64,000 nt of DNA from positions 17,428,656 to 17,492,655 of the forward strand of contig CM034534.1 of assembly GCA_020002185.1 (NCBI GenBank). The letters are read 5' to 3'. Below, piece after piece: positions 11,201 through 21,345 of the stretch. The DNA is from Paraescarpia echinospica. Taxonomy: Eukaryota > Annelida > Polychaeta > Sabellida > Siboglinidae. Numbering within the stretch: the first letter of the stretch is position 1; each line of letters starts with the position of its first letter. The notes beneath the pieces were generated by a model, which was given only the letters and a program-made list of their open reading frames with translations, had not been told where the DNA came from and made no database searches. A program made the position numbers and the translations under genes.

Positions 11201-11872
11201 ATGACAATAGCCTCAAGAAAACCGACACCAAATCTCTACACATTCTGCGGACAACAACTTAAATCTGTTGAATCACACTGTTATCTTGGCATACATATAT
11301 CAAATACATTAAATTGGACAATACAAAGCAACTCGGTCACAAAAAAAGCACAACAGACATTGGGAATGATTAGAAGAAATTTAAATAAATGCCCAACCCA
11401 AATCAAGTCCATAGCCTACACAACCCTTGTCCGCCCCATACTTGAATATGCGTCAGCATCATGGGATCCACATTGCCTAAGAAATATCAAACTCATAGAA
11501 AGAACCCAGAGACAAGCCGCCAGATTTTGTAAGAACAACTATTCTAGAGAGCCTGGAACGGTAACACAACTCCTTAAAGATCTCCAGTGGGACACCCTCC
11601 AATCACGAAGAAAAACCCAAAGACTTAGCATATTATATAAAATGGAACATAACCTCATAGATATCCCACTAGATCAATACACCAAACGCAACACCAGATG
11701 CTCACGTAAACATAATAAACAGTTAGTACAAATCAGGCACTCGACAAACATATTTGGAAACAGCTTTTTCCCAGTCACAATAAAAGAGTGGAATTCTCTA
11801 CCTCCAAGCATTGTATCAAGTACGTCACTGAATTCATTCCAGATTAGCCTAGCCCAACATGTAAAAAATTAA
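8216..11872 (+). CDS. LINE polyprotein: 2A-like, PHD-type fingers, endonuclease, RT
   Basis: Single intact ORF of 1,218 residues. Residues 14-31 are moderately hydrophobic. Residues 114-122 read GDVQLNPGP, a 2A-like ribosome-skipping motif. Residues 125-230 hold two Cys/His-rich PHD-type fingers (CxxC pairs at 125/128, 141/144, 173/176, 180/183, 196/199, 227/230). An AP-endonuclease-like domain starts near 284 (ILINCQSVKKK, GTESW at 315-319, later GDFNLPNINW). The RT domain follows, with PDGIPPWFL, ANVTAIFKKGS, YRPISLTPV, HGFRAKRST, DFTKAFDKVPH, GVPQGTVLGPLLF and FADD at 951-954. The C-terminal region (RPILEYASASWDP, LIERTQRQAARF) is of CR1/L2 style. The protein cuts target DNA and copies its own RNA there. 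The ATG at 8,216 is taken as start, since the 2A-like motif lies downstream of it. Confidence 0.93.
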   Translation: MAGSVRHTSTRCTFRCTLFMILCLQITFRFLNDPNLKKLESFQSNTNETYVNAKARQDIHSVTSYYIYSPIWKTIAQLKCLKSSTSTGLLITPLPYKPRTTTKFSILLCIMLSGDVQLNPGPSKCHSCKKSLRSNALILTCNDCNKSTHIKCARISRQEFNNTYRNQNVPWHCSNCSAPCGICHGDVLNDHKAIQCDHCLNWIHSQCCAIDDNEYKRLINSSCSWACPECNNFNFTNSFFRDTEIPTANPFYPLDSNCHNLNETTNNNTTNSKKAYRPKKRPNFRCILINCQSVKKKASDIEALNNLHNPDIICGTESWLDPSIKNGEIFPSNFNVFRKDRETDTTGGGVFQISKDDLITSHLPDLDTNSESIWTETQITGMKPIIMCTLYRPPNDSHGTQIEELDLALSKLGNKINTHNVIITGDFNLPNINWEIHQVTTNNGYSTAAANKLLSLTEEHGLIQHVKEPTHRQGNANNILDLVFTNRPGLIKKINVVDGIADHSTVIIDVNISPKRKHRPKRKVFIRNKADNINIQKSLENFTHEYFSQNQNMTVNDKWNLVSTKIINIMNQYVPHRLTTSRHNLPWFNKDLKKMCKIKKQLYNKAKRTRNPEDWKEFCDIRRNMHKHLRSARLSYISQFLTTTITEKPKSFWSFISKLRQDNQGIGDLNIAGNIISDDKHKAEALNNQFQSVFTHEGNSTLPDMARSPHGEIPKLTITLKGVLDQLSKINISKSQGPDGIPPWFLNRYASHLAPVIHDIFQSSVDSGQVPNTWKEANVTAIFKKGSRAETSNYRPISLTPVVSKLLEHIIHSHIMKHLEQHHILTDHQHGFRAKRSTETQLIQTIHDISKSLDEKKSVDMAILDFTKAFDKVPHKRLIHKLKHYGITGPISSWINSFLTGRTQQVVINGSKSTSTQVISGVPQGTVLGPLLFLLYINDLPDNLSSTVRLFADDCLLYSPIKTDQDTSVLQNDLLKLEKWQHTWLMKFNPTKCYTMTIASRKPTPNLYTFCGQQLKSVESHCYLGIHISNTLNWTIQSNSVTKKAQQTLGMIRRNLNKCPTQIKSIAYTTLVRPILEYASASWDPHCLRNIKLIERTQRQAARFCKNNYSREPGTVTQLLKDLQWDTLQSRRKTQRLSILYKMEHNLIDIPLDQYTKRNTRCSRKHNKQLVQIRHSTNIFGNSFFPVTIKEWNSLPPSIVSSTSLNSFQISLAQHVKN
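8555..8581 (+). other. 2A-like ribosome-skipping motif in LINE ORF
   Basis: Codons read G-D-V-Q-L-N-P-G-P after a hydrophobic ILLCIML run. The 2A consensus is D-(V/I)-E-x-NPG|P, with separation between G and P; here the Glu is replaced by Gln. Such motifs are known at the N-terminus of APE-type LINE proteins in sea urchins, molluscs and other animals. If active, it would release a 121-residue leader from the finger/endonuclease/RT protein. Confidence 0.75.
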
Positions 11873-12282
11873 TCCATAAGAGCCACCATGCGCACTGGCG
11901 TGATGTGTCCATAGGACATTTTGCCAGTCAAAATACAGATACAGATACAGATAGCCTGCCCTCATCTCAGTTTGTTAAAATTACTCTATATAAAATGGTT
12001 AAAAACTCGAACTGTAATTAAATGTTGGCTTAATTTACATGTCATGAGTTTAATAAACAAATTTATAAGGCATAGCTAGTCCTAGCCTTAGGCTTAGGAC
12101 CTAAGCTAAGATTAGGGCCCTGTTTTTTTCTGTTGTAACATTCAGCCTTGTGCTTAGCTATACGATTTTTAACTGTCTGTACATAACAACTGACCAATGG
12201 CATATATGCAATTGACATGCAATTCTATATAATCACATCTAAAAGGTACTGCCTCTGACGACTGTTCATTCAATGATTATAG

Positions 12283-12437
12283 AATCTGATACCGACAGGG
12301 AGGAGCCATGCACCACAGCTGAGGTCTCTGTCACCAAGCCAGTCGACGCCCCAGCTGATGTGGATGACAGTGACAACGAAGAGCTCTACAGAGGAGTCAG
12401 TGCTGGTCTTAAGGCGGGACGAGGGTCGGAAAAATAA
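12283..12437 (+). pseudogene. Second exon of nested ORF, disrupted by a MITE
   Basis: After acceptor caatgattatag the frame reads ESDTDREEP, then VDAPADVDDSDNEELYRG and VSAGLK, and enters the TTAA-flanked MITE at 12,413. The MITE gives a stop (TAA) eight codons later. Ignoring the MITE and one TTAA copy, the same frame stays open on its far side to a TGA at 13,081. The insertion therefore appears to have truncated an older exon. Product unknown. Confidence 0.4.
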
Positions 12438-12934
12438 CCTGTTTATTATTTCATTTAAGACAACTGAAATTTTCAGGGATTGTAAAGGGTATCCAAATTT
12501 ATATTGTGTATTTTTTTTTGAATTTTTCAACACATTTTTCCAAGGTGGTGGCCATTTTGAATTTTAAATGGATGAGCTCCATTTGGAAACTACTTGTCAT
12601 ATATGCCTCAAATTTGGGATGCAGTTACCTTATACAACCATAAGGTGTACCTATAGAGTGGATTTTCCATTGTTGATCACACTTTTTTATGATTTGTTTA
12701 AAGTTTCATTATAGGAAACGAGTATATCGGCCTACATTCAATGTCTATATTGTGAAAACAGGCACTATTTCCCACAAAAGACATGTTTTATAACATAAAT
12801 TAATTTACTTCAGCTGTACAACTCACATGAACATCAAATTGACAATTTTTTTAAATGGAAATGCCAACAACTCAAAATTGATTTCAATGTCAAAATCGAT
12901 AAAAAATGTGATTTTTTTCAACCCGCCTCTCGCC
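12413..12934. mobile_element. 522-bp MITE with TTAA target duplication
   Basis: Left end GGCGGGACGAGGGTCGG and reverse-complemented right end GGCGAGAGGCGGGTTG form imperfect 23-24 bp terminal inverted repeats, each followed by an A-run, and both ends are flanked by TTAA. TTAA duplication points to Kolobok or piggyBac transposases; ends starting GG fit Kolobok better. No transposase ORF is present, so it is non-autonomous. Confidence 0.75.
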
Positions 12935-12938
12935 TTAA

Positions 12939-15900
12939 ACAAAGCGCAGCAAGCATAAGACTTTGTGGAAGTGCCACAGAAGCGATGCCACTGCTACTGC
13001 AAGATGGGATCAGCTGGCACGCTGTGCCATTGTCCAAGCAGGCAAGGGGCAGTGATCAAGGGATGCGGGGAAGGCCGGGTTGAGCTCGCGGAGGCAGAGG
13101 ACGTGCCACATAAGTGGACCTGACACCATCATCACCTCTAAGATGACCCCTTAATTGTCTTAATCTCCTTCCTCATATTCATTTTGTAGTGTTTACATGT
13201 TGCATTGTGTAATGTAAATGCTCTAATTGTTTTTTAATTTAAGGTAACACAGGACTAAGATACTGTTAACATGATCCTTGTGTTTTCAGCCACCTGGGCT
13301 CGCAATGAACTCTGAGCATATGTAACCTAGTAATCAAGATGATGGCATTTAGTGAATATTTGCTCTTTCCTATACATACTTCTACATCTTCCGTGTATAC
13401 ACCTTCTTTAAGTGTGTGCAAAATGTCATGAAGATTGGAGCATTATAAATATATGTTTGCTATTGTTATGATGGAGGTTGTCATTTTTCAGTGCGATTTT
13501 TTTTAAAGCTGATTTTCTTGGAACTCTAATTCCACGAATGTATGCACTTACAATGAAATATCTTCACGGATAAATAAGATACATGGTTCATCTTGGTATC
13601 ATTTTAAAGCTATGAATGTCCTCTATATGAATTAGTAATAATATGACATTGTCTATTTGACTCGAAAAGCCTGGTTTTGGCATGCCGCATCACATATGTA
13701 TATTGACAGCTATTTTTATAAGTATAGGAAGCATATGCATTGTTTATTTATCCTGCTTCCCAATGCCGTCAGCCTAGTAACGTTTCGATTAAATAGAATT
13801 ATAACGTCCGCCGACGCGGACGGCTGCAGTCAGTGTCAGCTGCCGCTGGGATTGTCACTGAGTCTGTCGAGCCTCTACTACATTAACTAACCAGCCTTAG
13901 GCAAGGGTCTCGCCTTTCTAGTTAGTAAAACTGCATTGTCCAGTATTTGACATGCAGTGAACGTAAATACACACTAAAATATCAGTATATGCAACCATAG
14001 CAAGAGGATTAACCTAGTGGTGGATGTAATTTGTTGCCTAAATCTTTGGGTATCTGTGTCTACGCCTACGGGTCTTGTCTTTCCAAATTCCAGTCAGCCG
14101 TTTTTGAAAAGTCCCCGTTTCCCCACTTATTTGAACCGAAACATGAAAATGTGAGATTCGTACGTTCACAGACTGTTTTTAATGCTACAGCTACGATTGT
14201 TAGTAAACCTGGCTGGCATGTCATCATTCAATGTAAACATTTTAGGTTTGTTAAAAAGTACACAATACCATGTTGCCACGGAATTTTGCGATGCACGAAT
14301 TTTGGACACCAGCAGATCTGCACTCTAGTATACAGTTTTAGCCATGAATCTATTTTTTTTAAATCTAATAATAGATTAGATCAAGTTGCGCTGCTTCATG
14401 TGAATATCACATTTGATAATAATAATACTCGCTAAAAACAAATTAAACATTTATTTTTGAATGTTACTTTACCGTTACTGTACACTTTTTACGAGAATGG
14501 CCCATATGTATAATTATATACAACATTAATTATTACAGCAAGAATAAATGAAACTATTCAGTGCATTCTGGATAAGGTTGAACCTCCAGGGACCCAAGAC
14601 AACACTGATAAGTGGAATTTCTTATACCTAGAAAGTTATCAGAAGAACATGTTTTTACACTGATGCAATATTATATTTAAATATTTTGTCGACAATAATG
14701 TTATGCTCTTTATATATCTACATTTTTCAAACTAAAATTAAACCTTATGTAGATAGGAAAGTATATACCCACCTCTGCTATTTTAATATCGTACATTACT
14801 TCGTGTGATGTATAATGTATTTATACTGCTTATGGAAATAGCAGCTGGGTTTATGGTGCAAATAAAATGGTTTCATTATTGCACGTGTCTCGGCTTCAGT
14901 AAGTTTCTGTTATCTAAACGTTTCATTAAAACTTCACTCCAAAATGTATAGCCAGATGTACCTAGTGAACAATGAACATGATAGTACCATAGTTTTTTTA
15001 TATTCCAACAAAAACAATGTCAATCATTCAATATGACATCGGCGTCGCCATCGGCGGCTTCGGCATGGAGAGGTGGTGTTTTTTCTTTTAAATCAAGCCG
15101 TCTGTCACTATGTTTATTCTCCGTTTATTCCATATATTTTCTTTGCTGAATATGTGACAAAAACATAGCTGGTCCACGTTTCATTTTGATAATTGTATTG
15201 GTCACGACTCATTCGCATGGCGGTGGGTAATCCAAATACACATATGTTGACGTATTTCTTGCACCTATTAACTCGGCGTACCTAATCGAAGTCTGACGGA
15301 CATTCCCGAATATTCATGAGCATCCCATATACGGATCGCGAAGGTGGGGCCAAAGTGGAAACTCCGCGTACGCGCAATTATTTTTTCGATATATTGTCAG
15401 GGCCAATAGTTATTAATAAAACATAATTCTAACGAAATAAAGGCATAGAATTACATGAAATAATCATATTAACAGGATTATTTAATAACTGCGTACATTA
15501 CAAAGAGATTAACATTGTCAAAGAATCGCTTTAAAATGACGTAGTCTCTTCCACTTTTTCATGTGTTAATTAATATAATGTTTTGAAGACTATACTAACT
15601 TTGTTGAAGGTATAGTGTCCGCCAAATTGTGTTTAGTAAGCCGGTTACAACGATCGCAATTTGGAGGCACGTCCGCGGGTGCATGTTCAAATAGTAAACG
15701 AAGCATCCGGTTTCAAAACAAGTTTAATTGGCAATTCGGCCGAGTTGTTGTAACTGCTGTAACCTTTGAGGTTCAACAATGCTAACTTTCCCACGGTCAA
15801 CACAGCAGACGTGAGTTAGTGGTAATTAATCCCGCTAGTTCTGGGTAGACGAATAGACTGCGACCTTTTAACAGCTTTAAATATGATATGTCAGTGCAAA

Positions 15901-16286
15901 TTTGAAGCCGCGCCCCAGAGAAGATGCTTAAGATCAGCCACTGCAATAGGCAGCAGCAACAGCAGCCGCTAACAGCGTTAAATACTCGTTGCAATATCAT
16001 GTCAGTACAAATTTAAAACCTCACCCAAATACAAGATGTCGACTGCTTAAGATCTGCCGCAGCAACATACAGCAATAGTGACAACAACAACAACAACCGC
16101 TGCGTCTGCATCAACAACGACAACAACACAAACTGAAGCATCACAACACAGCTTCTGGAAATACAATACAAAGATATCCGATTACTATTTTCGTAAAGTA
16201 TACCAACAGAATCTAACACATTATTGGCTGGGGTGAAACCAGCCGCTATTCCCGCTATACAAAAAGCGTTATTACACTAAGCGATA
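12939..16286. other. Gene A intron, mostly featureless
   Basis: AT-rich. A 134-codon plus-strand open frame (14,031-14,435) has no recognisable domain. Around 15,865-16,060 there are two diverged tandem units of about 110 bp (each with a TTAAATA..GATATGTCAGT-like core and CAG/CAA-rich run). Nothing else could be supported. Confidence 0.5.
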
Positions 16287-16393
16287 TCCGGCGTATTTAA
16301 CAAGATTTAACAAGATTGCCATCCAGAGAATTAACTCTAGATGGCAGGTGGACAAGGAAGCCCTTTGGCTTATCTAGAGTCCAACCTTTTTAT

Positions 16394-19290
16394 CTACATA
16401 TATCCAGCCCTTCTGAGGTATGTGTCGATTTTATTTTTAAACATATTCACACTACTAGCACCCACACAATCAGCAGATAATCTGTTCCATTCATTCACAG
16501 TCCTTTGTGAAAATGAGAACTTTCTCACGTCTAATCTACACTGCTCCTTTACTAATGTAACTTCATGTCCTCTAGTCTTTCTATCTTTCTTAACTGAAAA
16601 AAACATATTTCTATCAATATTTTCATAACCATTCAATATTTTAAACACTTCTATCTGATCTCCTCTCAATCTCCTGGTCTCTAGTGTTGTTAAACCACAT
16701 TCTTTTAGGCGTTTTTCATAACTAAGATCCCTCAGTTTTGGTATCATTTTAGTCGCTCTCCTCTGTACTCTTTCTAGCATATCTATGTCCTTCTTGCGGT
16801 ATGGCCTCCACGCTTGTATACAATATTCTAAATGAGGCCTAACTATTGTTTTGTACAGCGGTATTATTAGTTCTTTTTCTTTATATGCTATATTTCGCCT
16901 AATCAATCCAAGGATTTGATTTCCCTTTGAAGCTGCAATTCCACACTGCTCTGAAACCTTCATGTCAGCACTAATTGTCAGCCCTAAGTCTTTTTTTTTT
17001 ACAGTAGTACTTAGTACAGTTCCCCCATTGTATATTCTACATATTCGTTCCCATATCCTGTGTGGAGGCATTTACATTTCCCAAAATTGAACAACATTTG
17101 CCACTTTTCAGACCATTTGATCAACCTGTCAAGATCATCTTGTAAATGCTGTCTATCACCATCACTTTCAATCCTTCTAAACACTTTTGTATCATCTGCA
17201 AATTTCAACACCTTGCTAGCTATATCATCGTCCAAATCGTTTATATATATTAAGAATAATATAGGTCCCAGTACTGATCCCTGTGGAACCCCACTCAAAA
17301 CTGATTTCCAGTTTGAAGCCTCCCCATCAACAACTACCCGTTGTCTTCTGTCAATCAGCCATTTTTCTATCCAGTTAATTATACCATTTCCTATGCCATG
17401 GGCTTTTAGTTTAAGCAGTAATCTCTGATGTGGCACTTTGTCGAAAGCTTTTTGAAAATCTAAGTAGATGATATCTACTGGTGATCCATCATCTACCCAC
17501 TTAGTGATATCTTCCAAAAAACATAACATATTTGTTAAGCATGACCTCGCTTTTAGAAACCCATGTTGAGATGGGTTTATCAAGTTATGTTTAACAAGAA
17601 AATCCACCATGTGATCTTTAATTAGTCTTTCTAATAATTTACAAATCACTGATGTTAAACTCACTGGTCTATAGTTCTCTGACTTGTTTCTCGAACCTTT
17701 TTTAAATAACGGTATAATGTTTGCTTCTTTCCATTCTAAAGGAACCACTCCCTCTTCTAATGACAAGTTGAAAACTGTTGCAAGCGGTATGCTAATTTGT
17801 TCTACAATTTCCACTAGTAGTTTGGGTGGAATACCATCCACTCCAGGTGATTTATTTTCCTTCATAGCCCTAATTTTCTTAGCTACCATTTCTGGGGTTA
17901 CAATTAACTGTCTTAAATAGTCTGATTCTGCCCCCTTGAACTTAGCCTCTGGTACTGGCAGTGAACTAGTGTCTTCTCTGGTAAACACTGAACTAAAATA
18001 CTCATTTAGGTCTTCAGCCATTAAGAATCCTTCTGATATTATATTTCCAGCACTATCTTCTAGAGGACCGACCTTATCCTGAACTTTCTGTTTGCTTCGA
18101 ACATACGCATAAAAACTCTTGTTGTCATGTTTTATATTACAAGCTAATTTATGTTCATAGCTTCTCTTTGAATTTCTAATTTCAGCTGTAGCTTGGTTTA
18201 GTGCTTCTTTATAAATGTTGTAGTCTTCGTCATTGCCAGTACGTCTATATGACTTCCACATCATTTGTTTATACTTAATTTTTCTAATGGCTTCTTTCGA
18301 TAAGTATTTCTTTCTGGTCCGTTTCCCTTGTTTTTTGAAGGGAACAAATTTATCTACGATGCACTCTATTTCATTCTTTAAGATATTCCAGCATTCTGTT
18401 GCTGTCTTATTCTTCAGTGTATTATTCCAGTCTATCTTTGCTAAATATTTCCTCATTTCCTTATATCTTCCTTTGTGGAAATTTCTCCTCAACTGCTTTT
18501 TATTATTTCTTTCTGATTTTACTTTGATGGTAAAATGTATCTGGTTGTGATCACTACTTCCCAGAGGCTCACATAATTTAACATTGTCAACTAATTCATT
18601 CTGTGAGGACAAAACTAAGTCTAACACATTCTCTCCCCTGGTTGGTTCTAGCACATGTTGAGAAAGGAAACTATCTTGTACTAAAACTAAAAACTTGTGG
18701 TCCTCACTACCCATACTCTGTAGAGATTTCCATTTTATATGCCCATGGTTAAAATCCCCCATAATAACACAGTCCCGTTTGCTCACTTCCCTTATAGCGT
18801 TTTGTATTTTTTCATTCTCTTCTATGCTTATGTTTGGACTTCGATAAACTAATCCAACCGTTAACGTTGAGTTTCCTGTAACTATGTTACACCAAACAGC
18901 TTCTTCGCAATCTGCTTCTCTGTCTAATTTTATTTCATAAGCCTGGATAGATTCTTTAATATATAAAATAACTCCACCTCCCCTTCTTCCTATTCTATCT
19001 TTCCTAAACATTACATATCCTGTCAGTCCCAATTCGGCATCTGATATATCGGTGGTTGCCCATGATTCGGTTATACCTATTATGTGAGGGTCAATATCTT
19101 CTACCATAATGTTTAGTTCATTTCTTTTGTTTACTATACTCCTTGCATTTAAACAAACACATTTATACCCAGCTTCAGAACAGTTTTCCAGACTGTTCTT
19201 TGCTGAATTATTTTTGCTGCCTTTATGTATGCCTCCAGTTTCAGGCTTCTCTGCGAGTCCCCCCTGCGAATTTAGTTTAAATAGATGCAA
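16394..19290 (-). pseudogene. CR1-like ORF2 (endonuclease/RT), one frameshift
   Basis: Endonuclease motifs CLNARSIVNKR, GITESWA, GGGVILYIK, VGLVYRSPN, GDFNHGHIKW and GSSDHNQIHF; RT motifs SPGVDGIPPKLL, ANIIPLFKKGS, YRPVSLTSV, HGFLKARSC, DFQKAFDKVPH, GVPQGSVLGPILF and FADDTKVF. A C-terminal CR1-type region follows in another frame from about 17,071 (IVRPHLEYCIQAW, MLERVQRRATKMIP). The two frames would be joined by one extra G in the run at 17,022-17,026, where copy 2 has six. The loss could be a true mutation or a homopolymer error. No ATG precedes the endonuclease core; the first in-frame ATG falls within it. Confidence 0.9.
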
Positions 19291-20473
19291 CCTGTCCCAC
19301 TGTCAACAGATCGCAGCAGATTCTCTGAGAATACTGCTGCCCCCTTTCCACTTAGATGGAGGCCATCTCTCATGTACATATCTTCTCTCCCAACAAAGTA
19401 CCCCCATAAATCTATGAATCCCACGCCCTCTTCCTCACACATCTGCTCAACTAGTGCGTTGATCGCCATCCTCTTACAGTTTCTGTATCTTGCCCCCCTT
19501 CCTCCCATTACTGGCAAAATTCCTGAGAGAATAACCTGTTCCACTCTTGTCTTCTTTAGCTTCCTCACTAGATGTCTGTACTTCTGAACTATACCAGTTG
19601 TTCCCTCCTTGTCTGCATTGTTTGTCCCAACGTGTACTAGTATAGACCCTCCCTTGCCATGCCCCAATACCTTCTCTACCCTTTCGGTCACATGCTCTAT
19701 CCTAGCCCCCGGTAGACATACAACAACGTCCTTCCCCTCGCATATAGTCTTGTCTGTTTTTCTCAGAATTGAATCGCCCATAAACACTCTCTCTTTTCTC
19801 TTTGCCCCCTCAATCACTGCCTCGGAGTAGCTCCTCCGGTTTGCATATGTCTGGTTGTTGTCTTTTCCTCTTGTCGTCTTCTCTCCTGTCACATTCTCTT
19901 CCATTCCCTTCTTTCCTGTCGTGTTTTCTTTTGTCCCCTTTCCTCCTGTCATCTTCTCTTCTAGCACTTTTACTCTCACTTCCTTTCGTCCCTTCTTCTT
20001 TCCTCCCATCACATTTTCTTCTCTCCTCTCCCGTCCCTTTCCCCCGGCTACCTCCTTCACTACGGTCACTTTCTCCCCTGTCACCTTCACGCCTGTCATG
20101 TTTTCTGTTTTTTGCTGAACAATCTGTTTTCTTCCATCAGTCTTCTGTCTCACAGTCTTACCAACTGCCTCTGTGGTATCTACCACCTCTGTGGTGTTGT
20201 AGAATTCTCAACTCTCTCCGCGTCATCCCTCTCTGCTCCATCTATTTCTATGTTGAATCTCGCCTCCATCTCCTTCATTATATCCGTCAACTTACACACC
20301 TCCTTCATCAGACATTCCACCCTCAAACACCCCATACACCGAAAGGTGAATCCGTCATCTTTGGTCTCTGCCCATGATTTTGGACAGCCAGACAACGCAA
20401 AATCCACCCAGCTCTGGCAGTCGTTGCAAACTAGGTGTCGTTTTGCCCTGAGTTGCCGCTTGCAAGGTGCCAT
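19272..20473 (-). pseudogene. CR1-like ORF1 (esterase), internal deletion
   Basis: N-terminus MAPCKRQLRAKRH with CxxC pairs (VCNDC, FRCMGC), then a low-complexity Lys/Glu/Gly/Thr region, then an SGNH/GDSL hydrolase: FMGDSILRK (catalytic Ser), HVGTNNAD (Asn block) and RDGLHLSGKG (Asp-His dyad). ORF1 esterases are characteristic of CR1-group LINEs. Compared with copy 2, about 200 bp are missing at about 20,180-20,186 and the frame is broken there. The 3' half is open to the TAA at 19,272-19,274. Confidence 0.88.
19275..19281 (-). promoter_or_regulatory. Candidate -1 frameshift heptamer TTTAAAC, copy 1
   Basis: On the minus strand ORF1 codons read TA(T-TTA-AAC) then stop TAA, so the X-XXY-YYZ heptamer is in the zero frame and touches the stop. 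A -1 slip leads into the open ORF2 frame. The same site is conserved in copy 2. The signal is visible in sequence; activity is inferred. Confidence 0.6.
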
Positions 20474-21055
20474 ATCAGAATTTATTTATGTTCAAAGTAG
20501 TTTTATGTAGTCTTTGAAAATACTTTTCTGTGTACAATTTACACCAGATTGTTTAGGTTATAGTTAGTTATATTTGTTAACACACAGTGACACACCGTGC
20601 CTTACCTAGTTACGATGTCGATGACAATGTATTCAAGTTAGGCTTAGATACAAGGTAGTCTTTACAAAGACTGTTTCCTGTGTACTATTATACACTTTAA
20701 AAGATTGTTATTTCAGGTTTTAATTACTAATCTAACTACACCGATTATCTCAAATAACGCTATTCTATTGTCGTTCACGGTACGCTAACTTCGCCAGTGA
20801 CCTACTTTGTAAACAACGTTCCGATTACATTAACGTCCCCAATTATCGCTCGCAAATCGCCTACTTTTAATCTACCCTAGATTACTCCCTCTAGCTAACT
20901 TTTAAAAAAAAATATTGCTTAATATATATCTATAATTACGTTATGTATCCTATACGCTCAATAATATCACTTATCTTGATCAAATATCCTTATATTTTCG
21001 CAAGTTTGCTGCACCAAATTCAAATCAATTCACCACCGGAAGTCCCCCAAATGCA
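20474..21055 (-). other. CR1-like 5'UTR, copy 1
   Basis: Non-coding leader shared with copy 2. It holds two related blocks about 150 bp apart, each with a TGTACACAG-like element next to a short palindrome (GTCTTTGTAAAGAC in one block, a decayed form in the other). Confidence 0.7.
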
Positions 21056-21101
21056 TTTCTATATTAATTGTGGCGAATCTGCATCACAGAATTAGACCGA
21101 C

Positions 21102-21209
21102 CTCGAGTCCCCTCGCCACCGTCTCGTTGTGGTTCCAAGGCGGCAACGCCATCTGGTGGGGCAACTTGTCCATGAAGTCACGGTTTTCCGATGCAACACG
21201 GGCGGACAC
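21102..21209 (-). CDS. Gene A exon 4: ectodomain
   Basis: 36 codons, phase 0 at both ends, acceptor gatgttacag, donor gtcggtct. Encodes VSARVASENRDFMDKL, HQMALPPWNHNET and ARGLE, the Phe-x-x-x-M/L plus PPxN region of the ligand-binding domain. Less conserved than its neighbours, but phase and order fit. Confidence 0.78.
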
Positions 21210-21231
21210 CTGTAACATCGACACATTGTCT

Positions 21232-21345
21232 CCAGGCCCTTAGCCAGAAATAACTTTTTACCAGTCTTGAATTAATAACAAGTGTACCTTTTAGTTGGTG
21301 AACGGCTTGCGTGGAAGCCATTCACGTCAACCACTGCTATTACTA
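21232..21345 (-). repeat. Dispersed repeat, shared with 30,060-30,230
   Basis: The reverse complement holds GAATGGCTTCC-like, GTACAC.TTTTA, AATTCAAGACTGG.AAAAAGTT and ATTTCTGGCTAAGGGCCTGG blocks that recur in order at 30,060-30,230. The family could not be named. Confidence 0.6.

Larger units (their letters stand above)
7722..11951 (+). mobile_element. Full-length non-LTR retrotransposon, 2A/PHD type
   Basis: The element comprises tandem 5' monomers, a 1,218-codon ORF, a short 3'UTR and a terminal (ACAGAT)n tail at about 11,932-11,951. Short tandem-repeat tails instead of poly(A) are typical of CR1/L2-group LINEs. The uninterrupted ORF suggests recent, perhaps current, mobility. It lies on the plus strand in the large intron of minus-strand gene A. 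The exact 5' end is uncertain because the monomer count can vary and no target-site duplication was evident. Confidence 0.85.
16287..21055 (-). mobile_element. CR1-like LINE, copy 1, near full length
   Basis: Minus-strand element of about 4.8 kb: 5'UTR of about 580 bp, ORF1 (zinc-finger-like plus SGNH/GDSL esterase), ORF2 (endonuclease plus RT), and a 3' end with a direct decamer repeat (CTTGTTAAAT, twice). The 5' end (ACTTCCGGTGGTGAATT) and 3' end match copy 2 at 31,890-36,845, which defines both boundaries. ORF1 carries an internal deletion. ORF2 is open except for one missing G in a G-run at 17,022-17,026. Confidence 0.9.

Noticed and set aside
12270..12567. Small open frames on both strands over the MITE
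   Set aside because: They run across the MITE border and repeat ends. Only the frame phased to the exon at 6,723 has any support.
14031..14435. 134-codon open frame
   Set aside because: No domain, no fitting splice context, and Phe/Asn/Ser-rich composition as expected from AT-rich intron DNA.
17060..19417. Several plus-strand frames of 70-120 codons
   Set aside because: Antisense shadows of CR1-like ORF2.
19802..20377. 191-codon Ser/Leu/Pro-rich plus-strand frame (and its twin at 32,882-33,340)
   Set aside because: Antisense of the Lys/Glu-rich region of the CR1-like ORF1; it occurs in both copies for that reason.
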